Shown: in pieces, positions 7,667-16,832 of the stretch
Numbering within the stretch: the first letter of the stretch is position 1
Layout: each line of letters starts with the position of its first letter
Assembly: GCF_015101885.1 (NCBI RefSeq)
Contig: NZ_CP062941.1
Coordinates: 1,488,001-1,552,000 of the forward strand
Origin: Massilia litorea
GTDB lineage: Bacteria; Pseudomonadota; Gammaproteobacteria; Burkholderiales; Burkholderiaceae_D
DNA length: 64,000 nucleotides
Direction: 5' to 3'
Made by a program: the position numbers and the translations under genes
The notes under the pieces: model-generated
Told to the model about the DNA's origin: nothing
The model's database searches: none
The model's input: only the letters and a program-made list of their open reading frames with translations

Positions 7667-9205
7667 TTAATGTTCCCGTGCCGCCTCGAGCGTTGCCTGC
7701 AATGGTGCCAGGTTCGCGTCCAGGAAAGCGCGCAGCGCGGCGCGCGCGGTGTCCGGATCGTCGCCGACCGGGGTCGCGACCATGATCGCGGCGCCGTCGT
7801 CGCCGCGCATCATCAGTTTCGCCTGCGCCTGACGCAGCTTGCCGAGGTAGTCGTTGGCGATGAATTGTCCGTCGATCCAGGTCCAGTGCCAGACCAGGTA
7901 GTTGCCGTCCGGGCCTTTTACGCGCGTCTCGCGCAGCGCCAGTTTCTCTCCGCGGATGGTTTCGAGCCGGCCCTCCGAGCTGACATGCTGGAATCTGGCC
8001 TTGCGGTTGTCGACCCGGTTGACGGAGCTGATCAGGCGCTTGTCCGGCCCCTGGTTGCGGTAGTACAGCAGGGTCAGATCGACCGGCACGCCGGCCGCCG
8101 TGTAGCGTCCCGCGAGGGTGGCGTCGGGTGCCAGGAATTCCGGGCTCCAGGCGGGGACGCCGGCCGGCGTGCCCGCCAGGCGCGTGCCGTCGAGGCGCAC
8201 CGGCGCCGGATTGTGGGCCGCCTTGTCGCTGACCGCGCCCAGCGCCGGCCACAGTGCGCAGACCAGCAGCGCGGCGACCGCCACGGCGGTCAGCGGACGG
8301 GCCGGCAGGGCGGCCGGTGCCTCGACGGCAGCGCCGGCCGTTGCGGGCGCCACGTCTTCTTCGCGCCAGTAGCTGCCGATCCAGAACATGATGAACATGA
8401 CCAGGCCGAAGAACAGCCAGCCGTAGATCAAGTGGTCGACCCCTGTCGCGAGGGCCATGTCGCTGGTGTGGCCGATCATGACGATCATGTAGGCACGCAG
8501 GCCGTTGGCAATGACCGGCACCACCACCGACAAAGCGATGAACAGGATGCGGCGCGCGGTCGAACGGTAGCTCAGGTAGGCGTACAGGCAGCCCAGGGTG
8601 ATCGAGGAGATCAGGTAGCGCACACCGCTGCAGGCTTCGACCACCGACCAGTTGCCGGTCGGGAGTTCGAACATGGTGCCGTTGCGCAGCACCGGGATGC
8701 CGGTGGCGCGCACCGCGGCGACCGTGAAGTCGGCCGTAAAATTAATCAGGGGCGGCACGAAGACTTCGCCGAAGGGCACCGCGAACAGCAGGAACAGCAG
8801 CGGGAAGGCCAGCGCGCCGGCCAGGCGCCGGCCAAGGACCGCCAGCGCCAGGGCCGGGATCATGGCGACGAAGGCATATTGCATCACGACCTGCACCTCG
8901 CCTGCGCGCGCCAGCAGCCAGGCGCCGCCGCACAGGGCGAGCAGGCCCAGCGCCGGCCAGCACGGGGCAGCCGGGATGCGCGTAAACACCTCGCGCCGGC
9001 GCCAGATCAGCCACAGGCTGATCGGCAGGATGGCGTAGCCGTGGGCGAAGGTCTCCGAGCTGTTCCAGACCGAGACCATCGAGGCGACGGTGCCGCGGTA
9101 CAGCACCAGCAGCGCCAGCAGGGCGGCGACGAGGATCGCGATCCGCGGTACCGACAGGCGGGGCGACGCGGCGCCGGCCAGGGCCGGCTGGTCGTTCATC
9201 AGCAT
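7667..9205 (-). CDS. xrtA: Exosortase A fused to an EpsI domain
   Basis: This 512-aa protein has an N-terminal polytopic exosortase domain (about residues 20-285) and a C-terminal EpsI-type domain (about 300-512). The cysteine transpeptidase-like catalytic set is visible: Cys192 in EACSGVRYL, Arg237 in ANGLRAYM and His258 in VDHLIYGW. It recognises PEP-CTERM tails, cleaves them in the inner membrane and is thought to transfer the protein to an acceptor, possibly a glycolipid. I chose the ATG at 9205 because GAGG lies 5 nt upstream; an ATG at 9199 in the same frame is the alternative. The gene overlaps the upstream sugar transferase, placing protein sorting inside the EPS operon. A matching PEP-CTERM substrate is encoded at 21733-22587. 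Confidence 0.96.
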   Translation of the reverse strand: MLMNDQPALAGAASPRLSVPRIAILVAALLALLVLYRGTVASMVSVWNSSETFAHGYAILPISLWLIWRRREVFTRIPAAPCWPALGLLALCGGAWLLARAGEVQVVMQYAFVAMIPALALAVLGRRLAGALAFPLLFLLFAVPFGEVFVPPLINFTADFTVAAVRATGIPVLRNGTMFELPTGNWSVVEACSGVRYLISSITLGCLYAYLSYRSTARRILFIALSVVVPVIANGLRAYMIVMIGHTSDMALATGVDHLIYGWLFFGLVMFIMFWIGSYWREEDVAPATAGAAVEAPAALPARPLTAVAVAALLVCALWPALGAVSDKAAHNPAPVRLDGTRLAGTPAGVPAWSPEFLAPDATLAGRYTAAGVPVDLTLLYYRNQGPDKRLISSVNRVDNRKARFQHVSSEGRLETIRGEKLALRETRVKGPDGNYLVWHWTWIDGQFIANDYLGKLRQAQAKLMMRGDDGAAIMVATPVGDDPDTARAALRAFLDANLAPLQATLEAAREH

Positions 9206-10446
9206 TCGAACCTCGTCTCGATCGGGGACAGGTGGGCGGCCCAGCTGTAGCGGCGCTCGACGCTGGCGCGCGCGGCCTGGCCCATGGCCGTGTCGGGAGT
9301 ACGCAGCAGAGCAATCACGCTGTCGGCATGCTCCTCCGGCGTGTCGGCCACGATCAGTTCGCGGCCGGGCGCGGCCTCGATGCCCTCGAAGGCCTGCTGC
9401 GATGCGACCACCGGACGGCCCATCGCCATCGCCTCGAGCACCTTGTTCTGGATGCCGCGCGCAATGCGCAGCGGTGCCACCGCGGCCACGCAATGGGCAA
9501 GGTAGGGGCGCACGTCAGGCACGGTGCCGGTGACGACGATGGCTTCGTTGGCCAGCGCCAGCACTTCCGGCGCAGGGCGCGAGCCGACGATATAAAACCG
9601 TGCGTTCGGTACCGAGGCGCGCACGCGCGGCAGCACGTGTTCGGCGAACCATTTGACGGCGTCGACGTTCGGCCAGTAGTCCATCGCACCGGTGAACACC
9701 AGTGCCTGTTCGCCGGCGGCATACGGATTGTCGTAGGCGCGCAGCGGGCTGAAATACTCGGTGTCGACGCCGTTGCTGAAGTGGCCGATCTTGGCGCCGC
9801 TCTCCGGCGCCAGGGTGCGGAACAGCTCCGCTTCCGGCGCCGAGACGAACAGGGAAGCGTCGAATTCGCCGGCGACCTTGCGCTCGTAGTCGAGCAGGCT
9901 GCGCGCTTCGTGGGCATACACCCAGCTCATCGGCCACTTCTTCTTTTCGGCGTACTGGCGCCATTTGTCGGAGTCGATGTCGCAGAAGTCGATCACGCGG
10001 CGCGCGGCCGGGAAGTCTTCCGCATACTGGGCCATCACCGAGCAGAAGGTCATCACGCGCGCGATGCCGCGCTCGCGCATCGTGCGCGCAACCCAGCGCT
10101 TCATCCCGGCGTCGCGGTAATATTCCAGCGACAGCGATTTGCCCATCGCCAGCGCCTTTGCGCTGCGCAGCTTGCCCTGCAGCGGATCGAGCTTCACGAA
10201 ATGGCTGCTGGCGCACAGCGCCTCGACCGTCGGCACGTGCTGCCAGTCGTCGGCGTCGTCCACAAAAGTAGCCAGGTGCACCTTGTATTTCGTCGCCAGG
10301 TGCTTCAGCAGGTTGTACGAGCGGATCTTGTCGCCCTTGTTCGGCGGGTAGGGGATGCGGTGCACCAGCAACAGCAGGTCGGGCTTGGCCGCCTCGAAGG
10401 CAGCGGCGGACTGCCGCTGCAGCGCGCCCTCGATGATCGAATTCAT
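9199..10446 (-). CDS. PEP-CTERM/EpsH1-associated sugar transferase, type 1
   Basis: This 415-aa GT-B glycosyltransferase contains DLLLLVHRIPYPPNKGDKIR near the N-terminus, the hallmark of the TIGR03087-type XrtA-associated sugar transferases. A C-terminal Glyco_trans_1-4 domain follows (GIQNKVLEAMAMGRPVVAS). The ATG at 10446 overlaps the deacetylase stop as ATGA. The open frame continues upstream to 10602 but that part lies inside the deacetylase gene. It probably elongates the lipid-linked repeat unit. Confidence 0.92.
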   Translation of the reverse strand: MNSIIEGALQRQSAAAFEAAKPDLLLLVHRIPYPPNKGDKIRSYNLLKHLATKYKVHLATFVDDADDWQHVPTVEALCASSHFVKLDPLQGKLRSAKALAMGKSLSLEYYRDAGMKRWVARTMRERGIARVMTFCSVMAQYAEDFPAARRVIDFCDIDSDKWRQYAEKKKWPMSWVYAHEARSLLDYERKVAGEFDASLFVSAPEAELFRTLAPESGAKIGHFSNGVDTEYFSPLRAYDNPYAAGEQALVFTGAMDYWPNVDAVKWFAEHVLPRVRASVPNARFYIVGSRPAPEVLALANEAIVVTGTVPDVRPYLAHCVAAVAPLRIARGIQNKVLEAMAMGRPVVASQQAFEGIEAAPGRELIVADTPEEHADSVIALLRTPDTAMGQAARASVERRYSWAAHLSPIETRFEC

Positions 10447-11327
10447 GGCTTGCTCAGGAAAATGCGGTCCATCCGGTCCCACGCGAAATCGCGGGCGAGG
10501 GCGGCAATGCGCCCTTCCATGCGCTCGATGTTGATGTAGTGGCGAAAGCGCGCCTTGGCGCCGAGTCCTTCCGGGCGCGGCTGGCCCGGGTCGACTTCCC
10601 ACGGGTGGAAGTAGAACAGGGCCGGCTCGTTGTCCAACTCATTTACGCGTTTCACCATCCAGCGCGACAGCGCATACGGCAGCAGGCGGAAATAGCCGCC
10701 GCCGCCGGCCGGCAGCTTGCGCTTGCCCAGCATGGCCGTGGTGATCGGGATCTCCAGCAGGCCGTCCGGGCCGTTCGGATAAAAGGCGAAGCGCGGCGCG
10801 TCCGGCATGCCGTAGTGGTCGTGGGCGATCGGGTAGATGCTCGAGCTGTAGCGGTAGCCGGCTTCGGTCAGCGCCTCCAGGGCCCACAGGTTGCCTTCGC
10901 CGATCGAAAAACTCGGGGCGCGGTAGCCGATCACCTGCTGGCCGCCGATGTCTTCCAGCAGGGCTTTCGCGCTGCGGATGTCGTTGTCGAACTCGGCGCG
11001 GCTCTGGTCCGAGGCGCGCAGGTGGCCGTAGCCGTGGCTGGCCAGTTCGTGGCCGGCATCGACAATGCGGCGCACCATCTGCGGATAGCGTTCGGCGATC
11101 CAGCCGAGCGTGAAGAACGTGCCTTTGACGTCGTTTTGTTCGAACAGCGCCAGGATCCGTTCGACATTGGCTTCGACGCGGCATTCGCGCGTCGGCCAGC
11201 TGTCGCGGCTGATGTAGGGCGCGAAGGCCGAGACCTGGAAGTAATCCTCGACGTCGCAGGTCATCGCATTCTTGATGCGCTCGCCCGGCTGGCGTTGCGG
11301 CCGGGCTGCGGGGGTCTGCATCTTCAT
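10443..11327 (-). CDS. XrtA-associated polysaccharide deacetylase (DUF3473)
   Basis: This 294-aa NodB-fold deacetylase has TCDVEDYFQVSAF near residue 23, whose aspartates bind metal. The second metal site is in ELASHGYGHLR and the YRAPSFSIG loop follows. The C-terminal DUF3473 region (about 230-294) ends with YFHPWEVDPGQPRP, as in the XrtA-associated family (TIGR03006 type). It probably N-deacetylates amino sugars of the exopolysaccharide. It overlaps the ATPase gene upstream by 4 nt and the sugar transferase gene downstream by 4 nt. Confidence 0.93.
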   Translation of the reverse strand: MKMQTPAARPQRQPGERIKNAMTCDVEDYFQVSAFAPYISRDSWPTRECRVEANVERILALFEQNDVKGTFFTLGWIAERYPQMVRRIVDAGHELASHGYGHLRASDQSRAEFDNDIRSAKALLEDIGGQQVIGYRAPSFSIGEGNLWALEALTEAGYRYSSSIYPIAHDHYGMPDAPRFAFYPNGPDGLLEIPITTAMLGKRKLPAGGGGYFRLLPYALSRWMVKRVNELDNEPALFYFHPWEVDPGQPRPEGLGAKARFRHYINIERMEGRIAALARDFAWDRMDRIFLSKP

Positions 11328-12358
11328 TCGGGGGTATCCACGTGTTGGTTCGCGGGCACGCCGTTTTGCGGCGTGGCGACGATTTTTTTCAGGATCGACA
11401 GGACCGAGACGATCGATTTTTCGAGGCGCATCATGCGCTCGTCGAGCATGTCGACGCTGTCGCGGCGATCCTGCATGCCGCCCAGGCCGCTGTCGAGCAG
11501 TTCGCCGCCGATGTCCGCGGCTGGCGGGCGCATCGCTTCCGGCAGCTCGAATTCCTCGCTGACGTCGGCGATCACGGTCTGGATATGCGCTTCCGTAAAA
11601 TGGTGCAGTTCTTCCAGGTAGCCCATCAGGAGCACGCGGTCGAGCAGGGTATTGGTCTTGCGCGGGATGCCGCCGGTGTAGGCGAAGATGGCCGCGTGGG
11701 CGGCGTCGTCGAAGCTCGGGTCGCCGTTCCAGCCGACCGTGTGCAGGCGGTGCTCGATATAGGCGCGCGTTTCCGGCGCATCCATCGGGCCCAGGTGGTA
11801 GCTGGCGATGACGCGCTGGCGCAGCTGCTGCATGCTCGGGCTGTGCAGGGTGCCGCGGAACTCGGGCTGGCCCAGCAGGAAGGTCTGCAGCAGCGACTTG
11901 TCGTCGGTCTGGAAGTTCGACAGCATGCGCAGCTCTTCAACCGTCTTCGGGTTCAGGTTCTGCGCTTCGTCGATGACGAGCAGGGCGCGTTTGCCCTGGC
12001 GGTCGACCGTGTGCAGGAACTGTTCCAGCCGGGTGAGCAGGTCGGTCTTGCTCGCGCCTTCATACGGCAGGCCGAAGCCCGAGACCACCATGCGCAGCGT
12101 GTCGTCCGGATCGAGGTGGGTGTTGACGATGTGGGCCGCGACGATCTGGTCCGAGGGCAGCTTGTTGAACAGGTTGCGCACCAGCGTGGTCTTGCCGGCA
12201 CCGACTTCGCCGGTGACGACAATGAAGCCTTCACCTTGCGACAGGCCGTATTCGAGATAGGCCATGGCGCGTTTGTGGCCCTTGCTGCCGAAGAAAAAGT
12301 GGGGATCGGGGCGCAGCTGGAAGGGCTTGGCGGTCAATCCATAATACGGTTCGTACAT
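11324..12358 (-). CDS. XrtA/PEP-CTERM-associated secretion ATPase
   Basis: This 344-aa AAA-type ATPase starts MYEPYYGLTAKPFQLRPDP. Walker A is GEVGAGKTTL at about residues 50-59 and Walker B is ALLVIDEAQNL at about 126-136. It matches the PEP-CTERM-locus ATPase family (TIGR03015 type), related to GspA/ExeA. The C-terminal 60 residues are low-complexity and charged. It sits between the outer-membrane protein and deacetylase genes in the operon. Its exact role is not established; energising export or EPS assembly is an inference from context. Confidence 0.92.
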   Translation of the reverse strand: MYEPYYGLTAKPFQLRPDPHFFFGSKGHKRAMAYLEYGLSQGEGFIVVTGEVGAGKTTLVRNLFNKLPSDQIVAAHIVNTHLDPDDTLRMVVSGFGLPYEGASKTDLLTRLEQFLHTVDRQGKRALLVIDEAQNLNPKTVEELRMLSNFQTDDKSLLQTFLLGQPEFRGTLHSPSMQQLRQRVIASYHLGPMDAPETRAYIEHRLHTVGWNGDPSFDDAAHAAIFAYTGGIPRKTNTLLDRVLLMGYLEELHHFTEAHIQTVIADVSEEFELPEAMRPPAADIGGELLDSGLGGMQDRRDSVDMLDERMMRLEKSIVSVLSILKKIVATPQNGVPANQHVDTPE

Positions 12359-12372
12359 CGTGTCTCTCCGCT

Positions 12373-13923
12373 TTAGAACAGGGCCGTTAAGGTGGCGCTG
12401 ATGGCGTTTTCTTTGTAATCCGAGCCAAAGCCGCGGTTGCCGCGCAGGTGGCGCAGTTCGGCGGTGCCGGACAGATTGCGGCTGAAGCGGCGCGTCAGGC
12501 CGAGGCGCACGGCCTGCTGGTCCGATTCGATGTCGGTGGTCAGGGAGCGGGTGCGCGACGTGCTCAGCGTCGCGTTGGCGCTGGTGCGCGCGTTGACGCG
12601 GTAGCTGTAGGCGGCACTGGCGCCGAACTGGCGCACGTTGTCGTTGAGCGAGAACAGCTGGTTGCCCAGCAGTTCGCTGTCGGCCGCGCCCGAGGATAGC
12701 GCGACACGCTCATTCGCGAACAGTGTCATTACCGCACCATGCTGGCGCATGTTGTACGCGACCGAGGCTTGCGCCAGCTTCTGGCGGAAGTAGCGATTGG
12801 TCAGGTAATTGACTCGTTCGCCCTGGGTCGCGGGCAGGCCGGCCAGCTGGATGTAGTCCAGCACCGCCTGGCGGCGCGCGACCGGGTCGGGAATCGATAC
12901 GGCAAACAGGCTGTCGAGCAGGGCCGCGGTATCGATCTGCTGGCCCTGCGTGTACTCCTGGCGCGTACTCGTGACGGCGTCGGAATAGCTCGCCCGCCAG
13001 ACCGTGTGGCGGCTGCGGTGCGTGGCCAGCAGGGAGCCGGTGTTGCCCAGGAAGTGGCGGCCCACCGACATCTCGATGGCGGTACGCACGGTCGGGCGCC
13101 AGGCGAAGCCGGCCGACCAGCTGGCCCCGGAGGTGCGTCCGCCGAAGTCGCCGTAGTCGTAGACGTCATAGCCGGCGCTGGCCGTCAGGCTCAAGGTGCG
13201 CTGCAGGCGGTAGCTCAGGCCGAGCAGCGCATTTTCCGAGGACGAATCGCCGAAGCGCTTGTTCGCCACTTCCTGGCGCGCATAGCGCAGGTTCCAGCCC
13301 AGGTCGCGCCAGGCACGTCCGCTGGCCAGGTTGAAGCTGACGCCGTCGGACTCGCTGCTGCCGAAGCGCGTCTCGTCGGCGTTCACGCTGTCGTGGGTGT
13401 AGCGCAGCGTCGCCGCGGCGAAGTTGCCGAAGCGCCGGACCAGGTAGGGACTGATGCTCCAGTTGGACAGCTTGGTCTGGTTTTCGTCCGTATAGCGGTT
13501 GAAGGTATTGTCCGGGCCGAAGGCCGACACCGGGCGCGTACCGCCATTCGCCCGCGCATCGACATACATGAATTCGTCGATCACCTTGACGGTGCCGCCG
13601 GCATCGTACTCGACGCCGCTGCGGCGCGCGTTGGCAGGCCTGCTGTCGCTGTAATTGAAGGACGAGGCGCGTGCGTTGGCATGGAACTGGATGCGCGAAT
13701 TGCGGCCGTCCACCCGGATGGCGGGCGTGACTTCGGTAATGAACTGGCCGCGCTTGTTGGCATCGCTGTTCAGGCCCGGGTTGTCGCTGTAGGTTTCACC
13801 CAGCGTGAGCGAAGGCGTGACATTCCACTGGGCCTGGGCCGGCAACGCCACCAGCAGCGCCGCGGCCAGCGGCGCCAGGCGCGGAACGCGTGCAGCGATG
13901 CGTTTAGCCGTAGTGATAGTCAT
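12373..13923 (-). CDS. PEP-CTERM-associated outer-membrane beta-barrel-like protein
   Basis: This 516-aa protein has an N-terminal signal peptide (PLAAALLVALPAQAQ, cleavage near residue 32). Alternating aromatic/polar strands follow to a C-terminal phenylalanine (SATLTALF), typical of outer-membrane barrels. It resembles the TIGR03016-type uncharacterised PEP-CTERM-associated family. It is translated from inside the 3' end of the tyrosine kinase gene (20-nt overlap). A role as the outer-membrane partner of the EPS machinery is inferred from position. Confidence 0.88.
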   Translation of the reverse strand: MTITTAKRIAARVPRLAPLAAALLVALPAQAQWNVTPSLTLGETYSDNPGLNSDANKRGQFITEVTPAIRVDGRNSRIQFHANARASSFNYSDSRPANARRSGVEYDAGGTVKVIDEFMYVDARANGGTRPVSAFGPDNTFNRYTDENQTKLSNWSISPYLVRRFGNFAAATLRYTHDSVNADETRFGSSESDGVSFNLASGRAWRDLGWNLRYARQEVANKRFGDSSSENALLGLSYRLQRTLSLTASAGYDVYDYGDFGGRTSGASWSAGFAWRPTVRTAIEMSVGRHFLGNTGSLLATHRSRHTVWRASYSDAVTSTRQEYTQGQQIDTAALLDSLFAVSIPDPVARRQAVLDYIQLAGLPATQGERVNYLTNRYFRQKLAQASVAYNMRQHGAVMTLFANERVALSSGAADSELLGNQLFSLNDNVRQFGASAAYSYRVNARTSANATLSTSRTRSLTTDIESDQQAVRLGLTRRFSRNLSGTAELRHLRGNRGFGSDYKENAISATLTALF

Positions 13924-14902
13924 ACGTCTCTTCGATCCCCGGGATGTCCCGCGCCTTGTTATAGATGAGATTGACGTTGCTGCAGCCTTCCAGCTGGCGC
14001 AGCGCTTCCTTGACCGCGTGCTGGGTCGTGCCCTGGGCTTCGACCACCACCACGATCTGGCCCATGTGACCGGCCAGCACGCGCGCTTCGCTCGTGAGCA
14101 GCAGCGGCGGCGAGTCGAAAATGACGATGCGGTCCGGATAGCGGTTGGCGATCTCGTTGACCAATGCGCTCATCGTCGAACTGGCCAGCAGCTCGGTCGC
14201 GCGCGGCGTGCTGGTGCCGGCCGGCAGGATGCTCAGGGTGTCGACGTTGGTGCGCAGCATGACGTCCGACAGGTCGAGCTTGTCGTCGACCAGGATGTCC
14301 ATCAGGCCGCGCTGGGCCGGCAGGCCGAGGGTGCGCAGCACCGATGGGCGGGCGACGTCGGCGTCGACCAGCAGCACCGTGTGGTCGAGTTCCATCGCGA
14401 TGCTCATGGCCAGATTGATCGCGCAATAGGTCTTGCCTTCGCCCGGCAGCGAGCTGGTGATCATGATCAGGTTGTTCGGGCGGCCCGGCGTGCCTTCGCT
14501 GAAGGCTTGCTTGAGCAGCGGGCGCTTGATGACGCGGAAGTCTTCCAGCAGGTTGGTACGGCCGCTGGCGGCGGTGACCATGCCGGCTTCGCGCATGCGC
14601 ACCAGGTCCAGGTCGACCTTGCGCACGCCCGGCTTCGGGGCCACCTTGCGCGGCGCGGCAACGCCCGGCTTGTCAACGCGCGGCGTAGCGACGCCCGGCG
14701 TTTCAACCCGCGGCGTTTCGACGCGTGGCGCCGGCGCGGCGGCCGGGGTCGGCTCGACCGCGGGCGGCGCGGCTTCGGCCGCGGGCGCCAGGCCCTGCGG
14801 TTCGAGCACGATGGGCTGGCCGTCGTGTTCGACGACGGTGGGGGCCGGCGCCGGTGCGCGGGTGTGGTCAATGCGGCTGGCCGCTTTTTCGATAATGCTC
14901 AC
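13904..14902 (-). CDS. XrtA-associated tyrosine autokinase (BY-kinase)
   Basis: This 332-aa cytoplasmic bacterial tyrosine kinase has Walker A SSLPGEGKTYCAINLA at about residues 149-164. Walker A' is VLLVDADVARPS and Walker B is IVIFDSPPLLL. The C-terminus is tyrosine-rich (YDYHYG), the usual autophosphorylation cluster. It matches TIGR03018-type EPS kinases that work with the chain-length protein encoded 21 bp upstream. The N-terminal 110 residues are a low-complexity Pro/Ala/Val linker holding a five-residue repeat of the form V-x-T/K-P-R/G, repeated at the DNA level around 14644-14725. It probably controls EPS polymer length by cycles of phosphorylation. Confidence 0.93.
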   Translation of the reverse strand: MSIIEKAASRIDHTRAPAPAPTVVEHDGQPIVLEPQGLAPAAEAAPPAVEPTPAAAPAPRVETPRVETPGVATPRVDKPGVAAPRKVAPKPGVRKVDLDLVRMREAGMVTAASGRTNLLEDFRVIKRPLLKQAFSEGTPGRPNNLIMITSSLPGEGKTYCAINLAMSIAMELDHTVLLVDADVARPSVLRTLGLPAQRGLMDILVDDKLDLSDVMLRTNVDTLSILPAGTSTPRATELLASSTMSALVNEIANRYPDRIVIFDSPPLLLTSEARVLAGHMGQIVVVVEAQGTTQHAVKEALRQLEGCSNVNLIYNKARDIPGIEETYDYHYG

Positions 14903-14923
14903 ATTCGCTCCTAATATTGTCCG

Positions 14924-16447
14924 TCAGGCGCTGGCGCGCGCCAGCATCGTCGCCACGCCGACGGCGTAGGCGACGATCAGCAGCAGTACTGCGACGCCGA
15001 CACCGAGCAGGCGGCGCTTGCGCAGCACCTTCTGGCTGTCGGTCCAGTGCATGTTGATCGATCCCAGTACCGGCACGCCGGTCACTTCACGCAGCGCGGC
15101 GTGGCTGAGGAAGGTCGGCCGCACCTGGCTCATCATGAAGGCGCCGACCAGTCCCGCCACCAGGGCAAAAACGAACACGCCGGAGAACAGCGCGATGCGG
15201 TTCGGGCCGCTCGGCTTGGTCGCGGCCAGCGGCGGCTCGACCACGCGGAAGGTCAGCATGTCGGTGGCCGAGGACAGGTCGCCGGACAGCTTGGCCTGTT
15301 CGCGGCGCTGCAGCAGTTGCTGGTAATTCTCGCGGTTGACCGTGTAGTCGCGGTTCAGCTGGACCAGCTGGGCCTCGACTTCCGGCGCCGTCTGGCTCTG
15401 GTTGCGCAGGGTCGTGACGCGGGCCTGGTATTCGCCGACGCGGGCGCGCAGGGCGGCGACGCGCGATTCGGCATCCGACAGCGAGACGCTCAGCTGCTGC
15501 ATCATCGGGCTGGCGGCCACCGACGGATCGGGACGGCCCTTCTTCATCTCTTCCTTCTTGCGCGCCTGCAGCTGCTCGACCAGGCGCTTGGTGGCGATGA
15601 TGTCCGGGTGTTCTTCAGTGTATTGCAGGCGCAGGGTGTCCAGGTTCTTCTGGGCGGCCGCCAGGCGGCTTTCGGTTTCCGGATCGACCATGCCGCCGCT
15701 GCCGCCTTCGGCAGTGCCGCCACCGCCGCTCATGCGGCGACGGATGGCGTTGCGCGACTGCTCCGCTTCGGCCAGCTCGAGGCGCGCCTGGCTCAGCGCA
15801 TCGTTGGCGGCGGCCACGCGGGCGCTCCAGTCGCCGCCTTCGCGCGGCAGCAGGCCCATGTTCTTGAGCTTGAATTCCTTCAGCGCGTTCTCGGCGGCGG
15901 CCAGCTTCGTTTCGTAACCCTTGATCTGGTCGTCGATGAACTGGACCGCCTTGTCGGAGTCCTGCTTCTTGCCGCCGAAGCTGCCTTCCACGAAGATGGT
16001 CAGCAGCGACTGCACGACGTCCTTGCCCAGCTTGGCATCGGTCGAGGTATAACTGATGGTATAGATGTCGTCGCGCTCGGTGCCGGCGATCTTGATCTTG
16101 GTCATCAGCTCGTCGATCATTTTTTCCTTCTCGGCGCTGCTCGTCGCTTTCACGTCGAGGTCGGTGTCGCGCATGACCTTTTCGATGTTCGGACGGCTGA
16201 TCAGCGTCTGGCGCATGAACATCACCTGCTGGTCGAGGTTCGGCAGCGTCGTCATGCCTTGCAGCAGCGGTTTCAGGATGCTCTGGGTGTCGACGTAGAC
16301 GCGGGCCGAGGTTTCGTACTGGTTCGGCAACTTGAGCACGATCGCCCAGCCGATCAAGGCGACCAGCCAGGCGATGCTCACTGCGTGCCAACGGTATTTA
16401 CCGAGGGCTTTGAGGAAATTCAGGATAAGGGCTGTTATTTCTGCCAT
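14924..16447 (-). CDS. XrtA system polysaccharide chain-length determinant (Wzz-like)
   Basis: This 507-aa inner-membrane protein has an N-terminal TM helix at about residues 17-37. A long periplasmic coiled-coil region (about 150-390) and a C-terminal TM pair follow. It matches the TIGR03007-type PEP-CTERM chain-length family. I placed the start at the ATG at 16447 (MAEITALILNFLKALGKY), as in the family; an open frame extends to 16486 but has no family support. It is the first gene of the large minus-strand EPS operon, so the operon promoter should lie in 16448-16832. Confidence 0.93.
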   Translation of the reverse strand: MAEITALILNFLKALGKYRWHAVSIAWLVALIGWAIVLKLPNQYETSARVYVDTQSILKPLLQGMTTLPNLDQQVMFMRQTLISRPNIEKVMRDTDLDVKATSSAEKEKMIDELMTKIKIAGTERDDIYTISYTSTDAKLGKDVVQSLLTIFVEGSFGGKKQDSDKAVQFIDDQIKGYETKLAAAENALKEFKLKNMGLLPREGGDWSARVAAANDALSQARLELAEAEQSRNAIRRRMSGGGGTAEGGSGGMVDPETESRLAAAQKNLDTLRLQYTEEHPDIIATKRLVEQLQARKKEEMKKGRPDPSVAASPMMQQLSVSLSDAESRVAALRARVGEYQARVTTLRNQSQTAPEVEAQLVQLNRDYTVNRENYQQLLQRREQAKLSGDLSSATDMLTFRVVEPPLAATKPSGPNRIALFSGVFVFALVAGLVGAFMMSQVRPTFLSHAALREVTGVPVLGSINMHWTDSQKVLRKRRLLGVGVAVLLLIVAYAVGVATMLARASA

Positions 16448-16832
16448 CTCAGTCTCGCCATGTCCGCCCGGCACGGGGCCGGGCATAAATAATCACAAAA
16501 GAACACGCATCATCGCTTGTAGTTTGTGCAATTGCAATTGCGTCCCGGAAAATCGCGCTAATAAAGGTTCAGTCTTAGTACCCGATACAACACAAATTCC
16601 TGACTGCAATGCCGAAATTCACTGTCGCGTCCTCTCATCGGCGTTATTATTGCCAACCGACAAACAACAACAGTGAAAAATGTTGCACACCATCAAGAAT
16701 GAGGTGGGGAGCAGGGGGCGTCACCGTGAAGTCCGGACACCGCCCATGCGTAACATCAAGCTGTTGTATTGTAATGTTTAATTTGCAAAAGGGCCTGCAC
16801 GATTGATTCCTATTCGAAATAATGAATGCAAC
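16448..16832. other. Divergent intergenic region holding the EPS operon promoter
   Basis: This 385-bp non-coding stretch between the EPS operon and the protease gene is AT-richer than its surroundings. It contains a short repeat (GCAATTGCAATTGC at 16527-16540). I found no convincing -35/-10 pair and no full sigma-54 site. A minus-strand TGGCAA-N7-GC at 16641-16655 has the right GG/GC spacing but lacks TTGC. No RNA gene was recognised. Confidence 0.4.

Noticed and set aside
9206..9493. Upstream extension of the exosortase frame
   Set aside because: The extension is Arg/Gly-rich non-family sequence inside the upstream glycosyltransferase gene; GAGG supports the ATG at 9205.
16641..16655. Possible minus-strand sigma-54 site before the EPS operon (TGGCAATAATAACGC)
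   Set aside because: GG/GC spacing is right but the -12 box lacks TTGC and there is no IHF match nearby, so chance is likely.
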